DNA of 64,000 bases from assembly GCA_964567745.1 (NCBI GenBank), contig CAZMNY010000003.1:226405-290404 (forward strand), given 5' to 3'. This stretch comes from CAZMNY01 sp964567745. GTDB taxonomy: Bacteria; Planctomycetota; Planctomycetia; Pirellulales; Pirellulaceae. Of this stretch, positions 46,026-55,165 are shown in pieces; position 1 is the first letter of the stretch, and each line of letters starts with the position of its first letter. Position numbers and translations under genes: made by a program. Under the pieces are notes generated by a model. The model had not been told where the DNA came from and made no database searches. It saw only the letters and a program-made list of their open reading frames with translations.

Positions 46026-47255
46026 CTATTGCACTTTGTTCGGAGCGTAACCGTGATCGCGTTTGCGAACGACCACAGCCTTTGTGATGAAGTCGGCTTC
46101 CGCCTGATCGGGTTTTGCCGGATCACGTCGTTGGATTGCGCTCAACACGTCAAATCCCTCGATGACCCGTCCAAAGACCGTGTGCTGTTTGTTGAGGTGC
46201 GGCGTCGGACGAAACGTCGTGAAAAACTGTGAGCCGCCAGTGTCTTTGCCGGCATGCGCCATACTGAGCGAGCCGCGAAAGTGCATCCGAGCATTGTCTG
46301 CGTTGGTTTCACAATAAATCTTGTAACCTGGTCCCCCCTGTCCGTTGCCTTCGGGACATCCTCCCTGAGCCATAAAGCCGGGCAGAACTCGGTGAAACGT
46401 CAGACTGTCGTAGAATCCGTCTTCGACGAGCGCGATAAAGTTACCGACGGTTTCGGGCGTTTCGTTTTCGAACAACTCAAGCAGGATCTCGCCACGATTG
46501 GTCGTCAACTTAACTCGCGGCAAGTCGTCGGCTTCCGCCTCCTTGGCTCGAATGGCTTGCTCTGCTTTCCAAAGCTCCTGATACGATTCGATACTGTCGA
46601 GGGCTTTCTGTCCGTCGGCAGACAAGGCGTCCAATTCTTGGGCGTGCGACAACAACTTGGACGCGAATTCAAAGTCGTGCATTGAGTATGCGGCGAGCCC
46701 GGTTTGATCGTAGATTTCGCGGACCGTCGATTGGCCTTTGATCAGCGTTTCGCCGAGACTGCGAGCTCGCTCGTAGGCATCGTGCTGCATGTCATCGGCC
46801 AGCAGTTTGACGAGAAAGCGCGAGAGACGTCGATCAGCGTTCGGCGCCACGTCGTACGCCGCCACTCCGCTGGTTCGCATTTGCGGCAGCAGTTGCTCAG
46901 CTTCGCCGCTAAGCGATTCCCAACGCTTCCGCAACTCGGCCAAGGCGTCGCCTTCGGCTGTCGCCGCTTGCTTCTGCAAGTTGCGCATGTCGGTCAGAAT
47001 CTGGCGCCATTTCAGCATGTCCAAAGCAAAGGCTTCGGTCGCGTCCGCCGAGCCGTTCTTGGCCGCCGGCGGAGTTTCAGCCGTCTTGTCAGGGGCTTTG
47101 TCGGCCGCCTTTTCCGCGGCCTTGTCTGCCGGCTTTTCCGTCTTGGCGGGAGCCGCCTTGTCAGCATCCTTTTTCGGCTCATCTTGCGCCGACACGGGCG
47201 AAACAAAGCAAACGGCCAGACATATCGACAAAGGGCATAAGATGGAGCGTAACAT
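46026..47255 (-). CDS. Secreted cyclophilin-type peptidyl-prolyl isomerase B
   Basis: 409 residues. Signal peptide (1-23, VSAQD), then a longer low-complexity Asp/Lys/Ala/Pro linker (24-66; repeats of AADKA type), a helical domain and a C-terminal cyclophilin with FHRVLPGFMAQGG, GGPGYKIYCE, GSLSMAHAGKDTGGSQFF. The two paralogues are nearly identical in the active-site motifs but differ in linker and helical part. ATG 47255 with GGGAAGG in front is the better start; frame to 47297 adds nothing conserved. Same strand as its partner with 157 bp between. Confidence 0.92.
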   Translation of the reverse strand: MLRSILCPLSICLAVCFVSPVSAQDEPKKDADKAAPAKTEKPADKAAEKAADKAPDKTAETPPAAKNGSADATEAFALDMLKWRQILTDMRNLQKQAATAEGDALAELRKRWESLSGEAEQLLPQMRTSGVAAYDVAPNADRRLSRFLVKLLADDMQHDAYERARSLGETLIKGQSTVREIYDQTGLAAYSMHDFEFASKLLSHAQELDALSADGQKALDSIESYQELWKAEQAIRAKEAEADDLPRVKLTTNRGEILLELFENETPETVGNFIALVEDGFYDSLTFHRVLPGFMAQGGCPEGNGQGGPGYKIYCETNADNARMHFRGSLSMAHAGKDTGGSQFFTTFRPTPHLNKQHTVFGRVIEGFDVLSAIQRRDPAKPDQAEADFITKAVVVRKRDHGYAPNKVQ

Positions 47256-47538
47256 GGCCTTCCCAGTTGGGTTGAGCGGAGGGAGCAAAGCTAGCACGGA
47301 TTGTACGTTTGTCGCTGGAAACGAGGCAAACGAATCGATGGAAAACCGACGCGCACGACGGAATCAAGCTGATACGAGTCGCCATTGAGTTTGGTTCAAA
47401 TGACGACCGACAGGTGAGCGTCGATCAGGCGACCGGCTATTTGGGCCGCCAGAGTACCGCTAAGATACCAGATTCCGAACCAAAATTAAGCCGTTGCCGC
47501 CTCTCAGGGGCGCCAAATCCGCTCGCACGAGATCCTGG

Positions 47539-48192
47539 ATGGCTCGCAACAAGTCGCCCAAACGCGCCCAGCCCGCCTCGCCCCAAGCGCGGTCCGCCAC
47601 GCCGCCAACGCTGCGCATCATCGGCGGGAAGTTTCGCGGCAGCAAACTCGAGCATCACGGCGATATGGTCACTCGCCCCATGAAAGACCGGACTCGCGAG
47701 GCGGTCTTCAATCTACTCGGACCTAAGATCAAGGGGGCATTCGCTGTCGACCTGTTTGCGGGCACAGGCGCCTTGGCTTTGGAGGCAATCAGCCGTGGCG
47801 CCGAGGGGGCGGTCCTCTGCGAACGCCACTTTCCCACCGCTAAGATCATCGACCGCAATATCGCAGCGATTGGCGCTGAGGCGATTTGCGAAGTTGTTCG
47901 AGGCGATACCTTTCGTTTCAGCCGCCTCGCCGACATTGAAAATCCGGGACCCTGGGTCGTCTTTTGCTCGCCGCCCTACGACTTGTTTGTGGAGCAGCGC
48001 GACGGCATGATTCATCTCATCGATTCCTGGATCGAATTGTCTCCGCCGGGAAGCCTGATCGTTGTCGAGTCCGACAGCCGCTTCGATTGCGATCTTCTCC
48101 CTGACGCCGCCGCTTGGGACGTCCGCCGATACATGCCGGCCCAAATCGCCATCGTGGGAGTCGATGAGCTGAATGATCGAGTCGAGAGCTGA
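47539..48192 (+). CDS. rsmD: 16S rRNA (guanine(966)-N(2))-methyltransferase
   Basis: 217 residues. A basic, Pro/Ser-rich leader of about 25 residues precedes LRIIGGKFRGSKL; TRPMKDRTREAVFNLL is the signature helix; SAM-binding AVDLFAGTGALALEAISRGA and catalytic SPPY (FCSPPYDLF). The fold and SPPY motif identify RsmD, which methylates G966 in the small-subunit rRNA. Divergent from the cyclophilins. Start ATG 47539; ATG 47494 would only extend the leader. Confidence 0.93.
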   Translation: MARNKSPKRAQPASPQARSATPPTLRIIGGKFRGSKLEHHGDMVTRPMKDRTREAVFNLLGPKIKGAFAVDLFAGTGALALEAISRGAEGAVLCERHFPTAKIIDRNIAAIGAEAICEVVRGDTFRFSRLADIENPGPWVVFCSPPYDLFVEQRDGMIHLIDSWIELSPPGSLIVVESDSRFDCDLLPDAAAWDVRRYMPAQIAIVGVDELNDRVES

Positions 48193-48252
48193 AGGAAACA
48201 TGCCGGAAACTCGCCGGGCTTGTATGAAGACTTGAATGATGAGGTCTAAAGA

Positions 48253-48615
48253 ATGGACATACAGAATATTGACGATGCGGTTGCATTCACCACGAAAGAC
48301 GGATCGGAAATCCGCGAGTTGCTCGCCCATCGCAATTCATGCATTCAGCTACAAAGCTTGGCCGAGGCTCGTTTGCCGCCGGGTCTCTCAACAACGCCCC
48401 ACTATCATCCTCGCACCGAAGAGATCTATTACATCCTCGAGGGCCGCGGGCTCATGCGAATTGGGGACGACGAGCGCGATGTAAGAGTCGGCGACGCGAT
48501 TGCGATCCCGCCAGGCGCCCATCACACTATTACGAACTGCGGAGAGGAGACATTGAAGTTCCTCTGCTGCTGCGCACCGGGCTACGAAAACGACGATACG
48601 ATCCTGTTGTCGTAA
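48253..48615 (+). CDS. Single-domain cupin protein
   Basis: 120 residues. Cupin motif 1, PHYHPRTEEIYYILEG, with metal ligands His, His and Glu, and motif 2, PPGAHHTITN. The C-terminal region has an unusual Cys triplet, FLCCCAPGY. Metal-bound cupins of this size may be isomerases, dioxygenases or binding proteins; function not inferred. GAGGTCTAAAG precedes ATG 48253. Follows rsmD by 60 bp. Confidence 0.85.
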   Translation: MDIQNIDDAVAFTTKDGSEIRELLAHRNSCIQLQSLAEARLPPGLSTTPHYHPRTEEIYYILEGRGLMRIGDDERDVRVGDAIAIPPGAHHTITNCGEETLKFLCCCAPGYENDDTILLS

Positions 48616-48660
48616 CCTGCTCGACGTTCGCTTTCTGTCGCCACCGCAAATTTCGCCATA

Positions 48661-50910
48661 TCAGCGAGTCTCTTCGAGAGTGCGGTCGGTGCTGTCCGGG
48701 TCGACTTGACGGCAGGATGCAGTCAGCCTTTCGGCGAGCCCGTTCATTTCGTTCGACCAATCATCCGGCTCCCAATTGGGCGGCGTCAAAGGAGCGAACT
48801 CGTAGGCCAGCAAGATCAATCGCATCAAATGCCGAAAGATCACTCCCTCTTGTTTTTGAAGCCGTTTGCTTTTGACGTAGTTGTCGAAATCTCCCCCGAA
48901 CTCCAGCAGCTCGCCCGCGGCCCAAACAGGTCGAATGTAAACGCTAACTCCGGGGAAGTCGTACTGGAAGGCGAGCCGAAGTTTGTCAGCTAGAGTGAGC
49001 ACGAACGTTCGCTCTTCATCGAACGCGCCCCGGCGTCGGTCATCCTGTTCGTCTTCATCGTCGTCGCCTGTCGCCGCGCCCAATTCTTCGGCCGTCGCCA
49101 GCCCGAGCTGTAGCAAGTGGGGGTCGATACGCGCGGTGGCCAAAGGACCAGGTGGCGATTCTTCATGCGACGGAACTCGCAAGTGGTAGGCCATCGACCC
49201 GGGGATCTCAAGAATACTTTCCATCGCTTGAATGCGTTCAACGGGGTCGGCGATGTCCAGATGCTTAACCAGGAACAAACCGTAAAGCGGATTGACCCCT
49301 CGCAACTTGAGCAGGTTATCCATCGCTTCCGTCGGCGTGGCGGTTTCAGCTCGGTATGGCTCGTCGAGCGGCGCGTCGCCAAGCACCTTCGGCGGCTCGG
49401 GATCGAGCGTCACATAACCGGCTCGCCACAACGTCATTAGCATCGAGTCGAGATCTTTTTGAGCCTGGTCGACTTGCTTTCCGTGCAGTAATCGTTTGCG
49501 AACGAGATTGCGGACCGTGTTCACATCGGTTGACGCGTCGAGCAGATAGGAGAGCATCCGCCAAGGCAGATCGCCGCGACTTGCGAGTTTCGCGGGCGGC
49601 GCTTCGCGCAGTTTGTTGAATTGGTTTTCGTCCCAATACTGCTCGGTGGAGCGTCGTTTGGGCATCTTCTTCTTGAGTTTCTTCTTGGCCTGCCGCAGTC
49701 CCGGATCTTTCGTGTCCTCTGGAATTTGATCGTATTTGACTCGCCACCGCGAAATCTTGACGTCGTCCTCGTGGGCCAGCACAAATACAAACCCCTGACT
49801 GTCAAATTGCGGCCGCCCCGCACGGCCAAACATTTGGTGAGCGGCACTCGGTTCGAGAATCTTTTTCTTGCCGGGCGGGCCCTTGAGAAGGTTCGGAATG
49901 ACGACGCTGCGCGCCGGCAAGTTGATTCCAGCCGACAAGGTCTCAGTACAGACGGCAACAGACAATAACTTCTGCTGAAACAGCGACTCGACAATCCGTC
50001 GATAGCGAGGCATAACACCGGCGTGATGCACTCCGACTCCGCGCATCAAAACCTGTCTCAGTTTCGAGCCGGCGCCCGTCGACCAATCGTGCAAATCGAG
50101 CTGCTTGATCAAGGCGTCGCGCTTCTCGCTGCGCAGAACGTTCTTGCCTTTCAACTGCTCCGCGAGCGTCCAACACATTTCACGATTGAAACAGAACACG
50201 AGCGCAGGCGTAAATGCGGCCTCCACATCGCCCTGCGACATCGACTCAATCTGTTCGCCGAGCAGTTGGTCGTCGACCCACTGAAACGTCAACGGCACTT
50301 TTCGTTCATTCCCCTCCACCAGCTCCACCGGCCTATCGTGTTTCGTGGTGAGCCAGTGAACGAATTCTCGCGCATTGCCGACCGTCGCCGAGAGCAAAAG
50401 TAGCCTGACGTGAGGCGGCAACAGCCCCAGTGAAAACTCCCAGACGATCCCTCGCTCTGGATCGTTGAAACTGTGGAACTCGTCCATCACGACGGCCGAC
50501 ACGTTGTCGAATTCAGTCGACGCCGAGTGCAAAAGTCGATTGAGCAAGATCTCAGCGACGACGACTTGGACCGAAGCGTCCGGATTGACTCGGCGATTCC
50601 CAGTGGCCAAGCCGACTTGGTCGCGTGAAAATCCCCAGAGCTCCGCCTGCTCTTGTAGTTCGCGAAACTTCTGATCCGTCAAAGCGATCAGCGGCGTGGT
50701 GTAGTAGACTCGCTTGCCTAATTGCAACGCTTCGAAAATCGCAGCTTCGGCGATCAGCGTTTTCCCTGTTCCGGTCGGCGCGCATACCAACGCGCCGTGG
50801 TCGGACGTAAACCAAGCCAACAGCGCTTCCTCTTGAACCGGGTACGGCTCGTAAGGCAACTGTTCTAGATAGGCTTCGGCCAGGTCTTCGCGAGTCGCGT
50901 CGGATGACAA
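48661..50910 (-). CDS. Ski2-like DEAD/DEAH-box helicase
   Basis: 749 residues. Walker A CAPTGTGKT (43-51), motif II DEFH (VVMDEFHSFND), SAT box LLSATVGNA, VHHAGVMPRYRRIVESLFQ and motif VI FGRAGRPQFD. Then a winged-helix and helical C-terminal region with charged KKKLKKKMPKRRSTEQYWDE (one 20-residue stretch). The VHHAG and RAGRPQFD motifs place it with Ski2/Mtr4/Hel308-type superfamily 2 helicases; RNA or DNA is equally possible. Long genes of this kind occur widely in planctomycetes. Convergent with the cupin gene. Confidence 0.92.
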   Translation of the reverse strand: MSSDATREDLAEAYLEQLPYEPYPVQEEALLAWFTSDHGALVCAPTGTGKTLIAEAAIFEALQLGKRVYYTTPLIALTDQKFRELQEQAELWGFSRDQVGLATGNRRVNPDASVQVVVAEILLNRLLHSASTEFDNVSAVVMDEFHSFNDPERGIVWEFSLGLLPPHVRLLLLSATVGNAREFVHWLTTKHDRPVELVEGNERKVPLTFQWVDDQLLGEQIESMSQGDVEAAFTPALVFCFNREMCWTLAEQLKGKNVLRSEKRDALIKQLDLHDWSTGAGSKLRQVLMRGVGVHHAGVMPRYRRIVESLFQQKLLSVAVCTETLSAGINLPARSVVIPNLLKGPPGKKKILEPSAAHQMFGRAGRPQFDSQGFVFVLAHEDDVKISRWRVKYDQIPEDTKDPGLRQAKKKLKKKMPKRRSTEQYWDENQFNKLREAPPAKLASRGDLPWRMLSYLLDASTDVNTVRNLVRKRLLHGKQVDQAQKDLDSMLMTLWRAGYVTLDPEPPKVLGDAPLDEPYRAETATPTEAMDNLLKLRGVNPLYGLFLVKHLDIADPVERIQAMESILEIPGSMAYHLRVPSHEESPPGPLATARIDPHLLQLGLATAEELGAATGDDDEDEQDDRRRGAFDEERTFVLTLADKLRLAFQYDFPGVSVYIRPVWAAGELLEFGGDFDNYVKSKRLQKQEGVIFRHLMRLILLAYEFAPLTPPNWEPDDWSNEMNGLAERLTASCRQVDPDSTDRTLEETR

Positions 50911-51484
50911 GTGATTCCTTTCGATATGAGGCGCAGGTCTTACGGCTACGCAAAGTTTGCCGTTGAGAGAATGACAGCAGCATCGGGGAAATTAGGCAAA
51001 CGTCGTTCGCTCCTGAGCACAATGCATAACGCAATTCGCCGGCTAGTGCAGCGTCAACACTAAGAATTAGGATCCCAGTGTTTGTATCGTACGCCGCCAA
51101 GTCAAGTTACGCCGAAGCCAACCCCCCTTTTTAGAGTTGACGCGGCACTAGGGCGAGTGCCAAAGTGTCCGGCGCGATTCATGAATCGAAGAAGACAGCC
51201 CAGTAGGGCCTCGTCAGAGCGATGTCATTGAGCTGCGACCGAGGACCCTACTAAGCGAAGCCGACTCGCACCGATTCGCTGTTCGCTTTGATGGCCGAGT
51301 GCCGCTGGCTTCTCGATTTGCCCGGCGAGCACGACGAGGCGTACGATGAGACACAGGCCGGCCAAAGACATGGCCGTACTCCGCCTCAGTTTTCAATGGC
51401 GGCTAAAGAGCAGGAAGCTATCGCAGGCCCAACGGGCATCAACGAACCACTTCGCTTCTTCGCTCGGACGCTATTGGAGCTGCC
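50911..51484. other. Gene-poor region with MITE-like element
   Basis: No convincing gene in 574 bp. Contains the palindrome-ended element at 51043-51151 and a smaller imperfect hairpin, AGTAGGG-CCTCG at 51202-51213 against CGAGGACCCTACT at 51240-51252. A 66-codon frame (51288-51488) ends in an ATGA overlap with the next small gene, but its composition is poor. Confidence 0.5.
51043..51151. repeat. 109-bp element with 21-bp terminal inverted repeats
   Basis: The ends, 51043-51063 and 51131-51151, are inverted repeats matching at 19 of 21 positions (CTAGTGC-n-GCGTCAAC core). The interior is unrelated to the element at 23682-23794. No coding capacity. It resembles a non-autonomous transposon; a clear target duplication was not seen. 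Confidence 0.65.
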
Positions 51485-51871
51485 ATGAACGGACTCGCCC
51501 AACTCATTCGCGCGCTCGTAATGGAATCATTGGCCTTGGTGCTGTTGTTTTCGTTTGCCTTTGGCCGACTGCAGCAGCCCGAGGCTCCGGACAGCACCGC
51601 TGCCGAGTCAACCCAATCGGCTCGGCTCGCTCACGATTCACCGAGCTCTGCCCGATCGTCCAAGTTGCCGCGACTATCGATCGTGTCGGCTCCGCGCCGC
51701 GCCCGGCGGCTGACCACGCAGTCAGCGGCGTTGATCGGGCGCAAGTTCGGCGCGGCCGCGCGATCCGGTTACGAGACTGCCTTCCGAATTGAACGTCGCT
51801 CCAACACGTCTTCCGCGGCTCCTTGGACGCCACTACGTCCGCCGTCCAAGTCGATTGCCATCCGACGCTAA
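51485..51871 (+). CDS. Possible small membrane-anchored protein
   Basis: 128 residues. A hydrophobic N-terminus (residues 8-29, ALVMESLALVLLFSFAFG) could be an anchor; the remainder is Ser/Arg/Ala-rich without a recognisable domain. GGAGCTGCC precedes ATG 51485. Its amino-acid mix is less typical than its neighbours, so it may not be a real gene. Confidence 0.4.
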   Translation: MNGLAQLIRALVMESLALVLLFSFAFGRLQQPEAPDSTAAESTQSARLAHDSPSSARSSKLPRLSIVSAPRRARRLTTQSAALIGRKFGAAARSGYETAFRIERRSNTSSAAPWTPLRPPSKSIAIRR

Positions 51872-51894
51872 CGACGCGTGATCGATTCTCCGCT

Positions 51895-52515
51895 CTACGG
51901 AAGTCGCTTCAGCTCGATGTCTTTAAAGTGAACGACGCTCTTGGGATCGTGAGCTTGAAAGGCGATCGTACCGCTTCCGAGTCGCCGCTCGAAATCTTTC
52001 GAGAACGCCTTTTGGTTTTTCGGTTCGGTGAAGTCGACTACGACCTTGTCGTTAATCTTCAATATCACTCGGCGGTCTTTCACGATGATGTGCTGCGTGT
52101 ACCACCTGTTGTCCTTCGCCGGTGGATTGGCGACGTTGACCACGCCGTACAAGCTTCCCGATTTCTTGGGATCGCCGTGAGTGATGTTGACTTGGCACTC
52201 GTACCCGAATTTGGGCCAGCCTTGCTCTTGGTATCGAGTGTGAAAGTAGATGCCGGCATTCGCGCCAGGTTCGGTCTTCACCTTGCAGCGGAATTCAAAA
52301 TTTCGAAGCGGCTTGTCGAGGTCCATGTAGAACAAGTGGCTGCGCGGGCCATGGCAAACAAACTCGCCGTCCTTGACCTTCCAACTCTCTTTGTTCTCGC
52401 TCGCCTTCCAGCCCGTCATCGACTTGCCGTCAAAAATCTTCTTCCATCCGTCTTCGGCAACGCTTAGCGAAGCGAAACAGAGCGTAAGCAAGACGGCGCA
52501 TGAAAATCGTCGCAT
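51895..52515 (-). CDS. DUF1080 (3-keto-disaccharide hydrolase-like) secreted protein
   Basis: 206 residues. Signal peptide (1-20, SLSVAED). Starts the domain with GWKKIFDGKSMTGWK; NFEFRCKVKTEPGANAGIYF, GWPKFGYECQVN and GTIAFQAHDP are typical of DUF1080, a concanavalin-like jelly roll. Characterised members cleave 3-keto-glycosides or bind sugars, acting outside the cytoplasm; many planctomycete proteins of this class are uncharacterised. Convergent with the small gene before it. Confidence 0.9.
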   Translation of the reverse strand: MRRFSCAVLLTLCFASLSVAEDGWKKIFDGKSMTGWKASENKESWKVKDGEFVCHGPRSHLFYMDLDKPLRNFEFRCKVKTEPGANAGIYFHTRYQEQGWPKFGYECQVNITHGDPKKSGSLYGVVNVANPPAKDNRWYTQHIIVKDRRVILKINDKVVVDFTEPKNQKAFSKDFERRLGSGTIAFQAHDPKSVVHFKDIELKRLP

Positions 52516-52625
52516 CGTAAAATCTCCGGTTTTGAGCTGTTTGTGTTTCTTGTCGGTCCAGTTTCGCTGGATTCACCGCACGGGGCAAGGAGACCGCAGA
52601 GCTTCTCCTCTAGCTCATGAACCTG

Positions 52626-52657
52626 ATTCAACGCACGAGACAAGCTTTTGGGGTCTT
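52626..52657 (+). repeat. Diverged relative of the 67-bp repeat
   Basis: TTCAACGCACGAGACAAGCT followed by TTTGGGGTCTTG resembles the start of each repeat at 35736-35901 (same order: TTCA, ACGAG, CAAGCT, TTGGGG, CTG). It suggests a dispersed family. Lies in a 280-bp gap before nagA. Confidence 0.4.
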
Positions 52658-52794
52658 GTCAGGTGCTGCAGGCGGCGCCCACATCGTGTCATACGCTACC
52701 GGGCGCTCGCAAAAATTCCCGGGCGCAGTAAAACAGAGCTGAGCGAAACTGGCGGGGAGGAAGCCGGCATCGGTTAACACGAAGGACTAAGGGA

Positions 52795-53982
52795 ATGCTT
52801 CAGCTACTCGCGCGACGCTACGACGACCAACAACCTGTCGCGGTATGGATCGAGGGTCAAGAAATCGCCTCGATCGACGTCATAGACACAGGTCACGGGG
52901 ACTTGGGCGAAAGGGCGGTCGATTCATTGCCGCTCATCGCACCGGCGTTCTTCGATCATCAAATCAACGGGTTCGGAGGCGTTTGGTTTAGTGACGAAGA
53001 GCTGAAAGTCGACGATGTCGTAAAGACGGCGGAATCGCATTTTCAATTTGGGATCACGCGAATGTTTCCCACTTTGATCACCAATTCCTATGAGGCACTC
53101 GAGCGAGGCTTCAACGCGTTGCGGGAGGCATGCGAGTCGTTCGCTTGGGTCGATCGCATGTTTCCGGGATTCCATTTGGAGGGGCCGTACCTTTCGGGAG
53201 AAGACGGACCTCGCGGTGCCCACCCGGCTGACCAGATTCGCCCGGCTGATTGGGATGAATTCCAGCGATGGCAGGAGGCGGCGGGCGGGCGGATACGGCT
53301 GTTGACGATTGCGCCGGAGACCGGCAATGCGATCGCGTTCATCAAGAAGGCCGTCGCGAGCGGGGTGACGATCTCGATTGGGCACACGGCTGCGGAGCCG
53401 AGCCAGGTTGAGGCGGCCGTCGATGCCGGGGCGCGGTTTAGCACTCACCTTGGCAACGGCGCGCACGGTCAGCTGCGACGCCACCCCAACTACATTTGGG
53501 AGCAACTGGGCGACTCGCGTTTGGCGGCTGGCGTCATATCGGACGGACATCATTTGCCGCCCAGTGTCCTACGCTCCATTCTTGGCGTGAAAGGCCCAGA
53601 GAAAACTCTCATCACTTGCGACGCGTCCGGGCTAGCCGGCTGCAAACCGGGTCGGTACCAGTTTGAGTCCGTTGATGTCGAAGTTTTGGCGGATGGCCCA
53701 ATCCTGATCGCAGGCCAGAATCAACTACTCGCCGGATCTGGTCAGCAGACCGATATATGCGTCGGCCACATGTACGCCGTCACCGACGCTTCGCTCGCAG
53801 AGTGTATCGACATGGCCGGAAAGCACCCGGCCAACTGGTTTGGCATCCAGTCGATTTCGCTAGACGTTGGTTCTCGCGCCGACGTGATTCTCTTCGACGA
53901 ACCGCAGAAGGGCGATCGTCTGCGAGTAGCGCAGACCATCGCCGCTGGCGAGTCGCGTTTCAACTTGCAGTCGGCGGACTGA
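52795..53982 (+). CDS. nagA: N-acetylglucosamine-6-phosphate deacetylase
   Basis: 395 residues. Amidohydrolase superfamily: APAFFDHQINGFGG (metal-site region), FHLEGPYLS (Glu metal ligand), SIGHTAA (His), THLGNGAHGQLRRHPN, VISDGHHLP and catalytic Asp in ITCDASGLAG. It removes acetate from GlcNAc-6-P in amino-sugar use or cell-wall recycling. The usual HLFNAM is replaced by HLGNGA, so it is a divergent member and another N-acyl or lactone substrate is possible. Four bp upstream of an enolase-superfamily gene, so co-translated. Confidence 0.87.
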   Translation: MLQLLARRYDDQQPVAVWIEGQEIASIDVIDTGHGDLGERAVDSLPLIAPAFFDHQINGFGGVWFSDEELKVDDVVKTAESHFQFGITRMFPTLITNSYEALERGFNALREACESFAWVDRMFPGFHLEGPYLSGEDGPRGAHPADQIRPADWDEFQRWQEAAGGRIRLLTIAPETGNAIAFIKKAVASGVTISIGHTAAEPSQVEAAVDAGARFSTHLGNGAHGQLRRHPNYIWEQLGDSRLAAGVISDGHHLPPSVLRSILGVKGPEKTLITCDASGLAGCKPGRYQFESVDVEVLADGPILIAGQNQLLAGSGQQTDICVGHMYAVTDASLAECIDMAGKHPANWFGIQSISLDVGSRADVILFDEPQKGDRLRVAQTIAAGESRFNLQSAD

Positions 53983-53986
53983 CTCC

Positions 53987-55027
53987 ATGAAAATCACCAA
54001 AGTCGAATCAATTCAGCCCGACACTCCCGGCTCACCGCCCGATTGGCGCACCCAGCTCGGGCAAATCCTTGTGCGGATCGAAACGGATGAAGGGCTCGTG
54101 GGTATCGGCGTCGGCGGAGGCGGTCAGGCTGGCATCCATCTGATCGAAACCGTTTTGAGCGAAATGCTCGTCGGGCGCGATTCATCGGACGTCGAAACGC
54201 TACATCAAGAGATGTTCGATCGGACCTGTTTCTACGGCCGCAGCGGGCTGGTCATTATGGCGATCAGCGGCGTCGATTTGGCGCTATGGGATCTGCGGGG
54301 CAAGCGAGCAGGTCAGTACGTTGCCGACTTGTTGGGTGAATGGGATCGGCAACAGGCTCTTCCAACCTATTCCACCGTTTGGGGTGAGGACGCCGCCGCA
54401 GAGGCGATTCAAAATGGCGCCAAGGCCATCAAACTTCACGTCGAACGGTTTGGCGACCGCCCCAACGCGTCCGAGATCGCGGAACTCGTCGAAGCAACCC
54501 GCGAGCGACTGGGCCCCGAGGCGCCGATCATGATGGACGCCTTCGGACGTTGGGATGTCGATTCAACTCGCCGAGTCGACGAAGCGGTCTCGCCGTTTGG
54601 AGTCGCTTGGATCGAAGAGCCCCTGCCGCCAGACGAATTCGAAGGTTACGGCCAACTTGTTCGCTGTTGCAACACGCCCATCGCTGGCGGCGAGCACGAA
54701 TACGGTCGTGCCGGTTTCAAGCGATTGGTCGACGATCAACTGCACTCGATCTTGCAACCAGACATTAACTGGTGTGGCGGCCTGACAACTCTGCTGCAGA
54801 TCTACGAGATGACATCCGCGACCGATATCTCGGTCTGCCCTCATCGCGGTTGCGAGCCCTACGCGCTTCCGGCGTTGCTCGCCATCGACCCCGAACCGCT
54901 GGCCGAATCGCCTCGAACCTGGTTCAACTGCCTGAGCAACTCGCCCAAAATCGAACGCGGCGTGATCTCGGTGCCTACCGGTGTCGGATTCGGTGTCGAC
55001 ATGAAACCGGGCGTCTGGAATCGGTAG
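53987..55027 (+). CDS. Mandelate racemase/muconate-lactonizing-type enolase superfamily enzyme
   Basis: 346 residues. N-terminal capping domain then TIM barrel. Acid/base AIKLHVERFG (Lys-x-His), metal ligands Asp (IMMDAFGRWD), Glu (WIEEPLPPDE), Glu (IAGGEHE), Asp of ILQPDINWCGG, and His in ISVCPHRGCEPY forming the His-Asp dyad of the mandelate racemase group. These enzymes abstract the alpha-proton of a carboxylate, often a sugar acid, for racemisation or dehydration. The substrate is not decided by sequence. Four bp after nagA. Confidence 0.9.
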   Translation: MKITKVESIQPDTPGSPPDWRTQLGQILVRIETDEGLVGIGVGGGGQAGIHLIETVLSEMLVGRDSSDVETLHQEMFDRTCFYGRSGLVIMAISGVDLALWDLRGKRAGQYVADLLGEWDRQQALPTYSTVWGEDAAAEAIQNGAKAIKLHVERFGDRPNASEIAELVEATRERLGPEAPIMMDAFGRWDVDSTRRVDEAVSPFGVAWIEEPLPPDEFEGYGQLVRCCNTPIAGGEHEYGRAGFKRLVDDQLHSILQPDINWCGGLTTLLQIYEMTSATDISVCPHRGCEPYALPALLAIDPEPLAESPRTWFNCLSNSPKIERGVISVPTGVGFGVDMKPGVWNR

Positions 55028-55072
55028 CGAGTCATCAAATCGAATCTGATTGAACACGACAACGATTACGAC

Positions 55073-55147
55073 GAGCACGGGCAAGCCAAACGAATCCTCG
55101 ACTGCAACGGTTGTTGCGAATCGCGATACGCGGGCCTGCCCGTGCTC
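55073..55147. terminator. Long inverted repeat between convergent genes
   Basis: Arms 55073-55087 and 55133-55147 pair at 14 of 15 positions (GAGCACGGGCA end). The 45-base loop holds a smaller hairpin, GCAACGGTTGTTGC. No T-tract. It may block read-through between the enolase gene and the peroxidase gene. Confidence 0.4.
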
Positions 55148-55165
55148 TAGCGACAACCTCCCTTC

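Noticed and set aside
51288..51488. 66-codon frame overlapping the next gene by ATGA
   Set aside because: The overlap is suggestive but there is no ribosome site, and the composition is not convincing.
54563..55156. 197-codon minus-strand frame across the enolase gene end
   Set aside because: Mostly antisense to catalytic motifs of the enolase-superfamily gene; the rest comes from the palindromic intergenic sequence.
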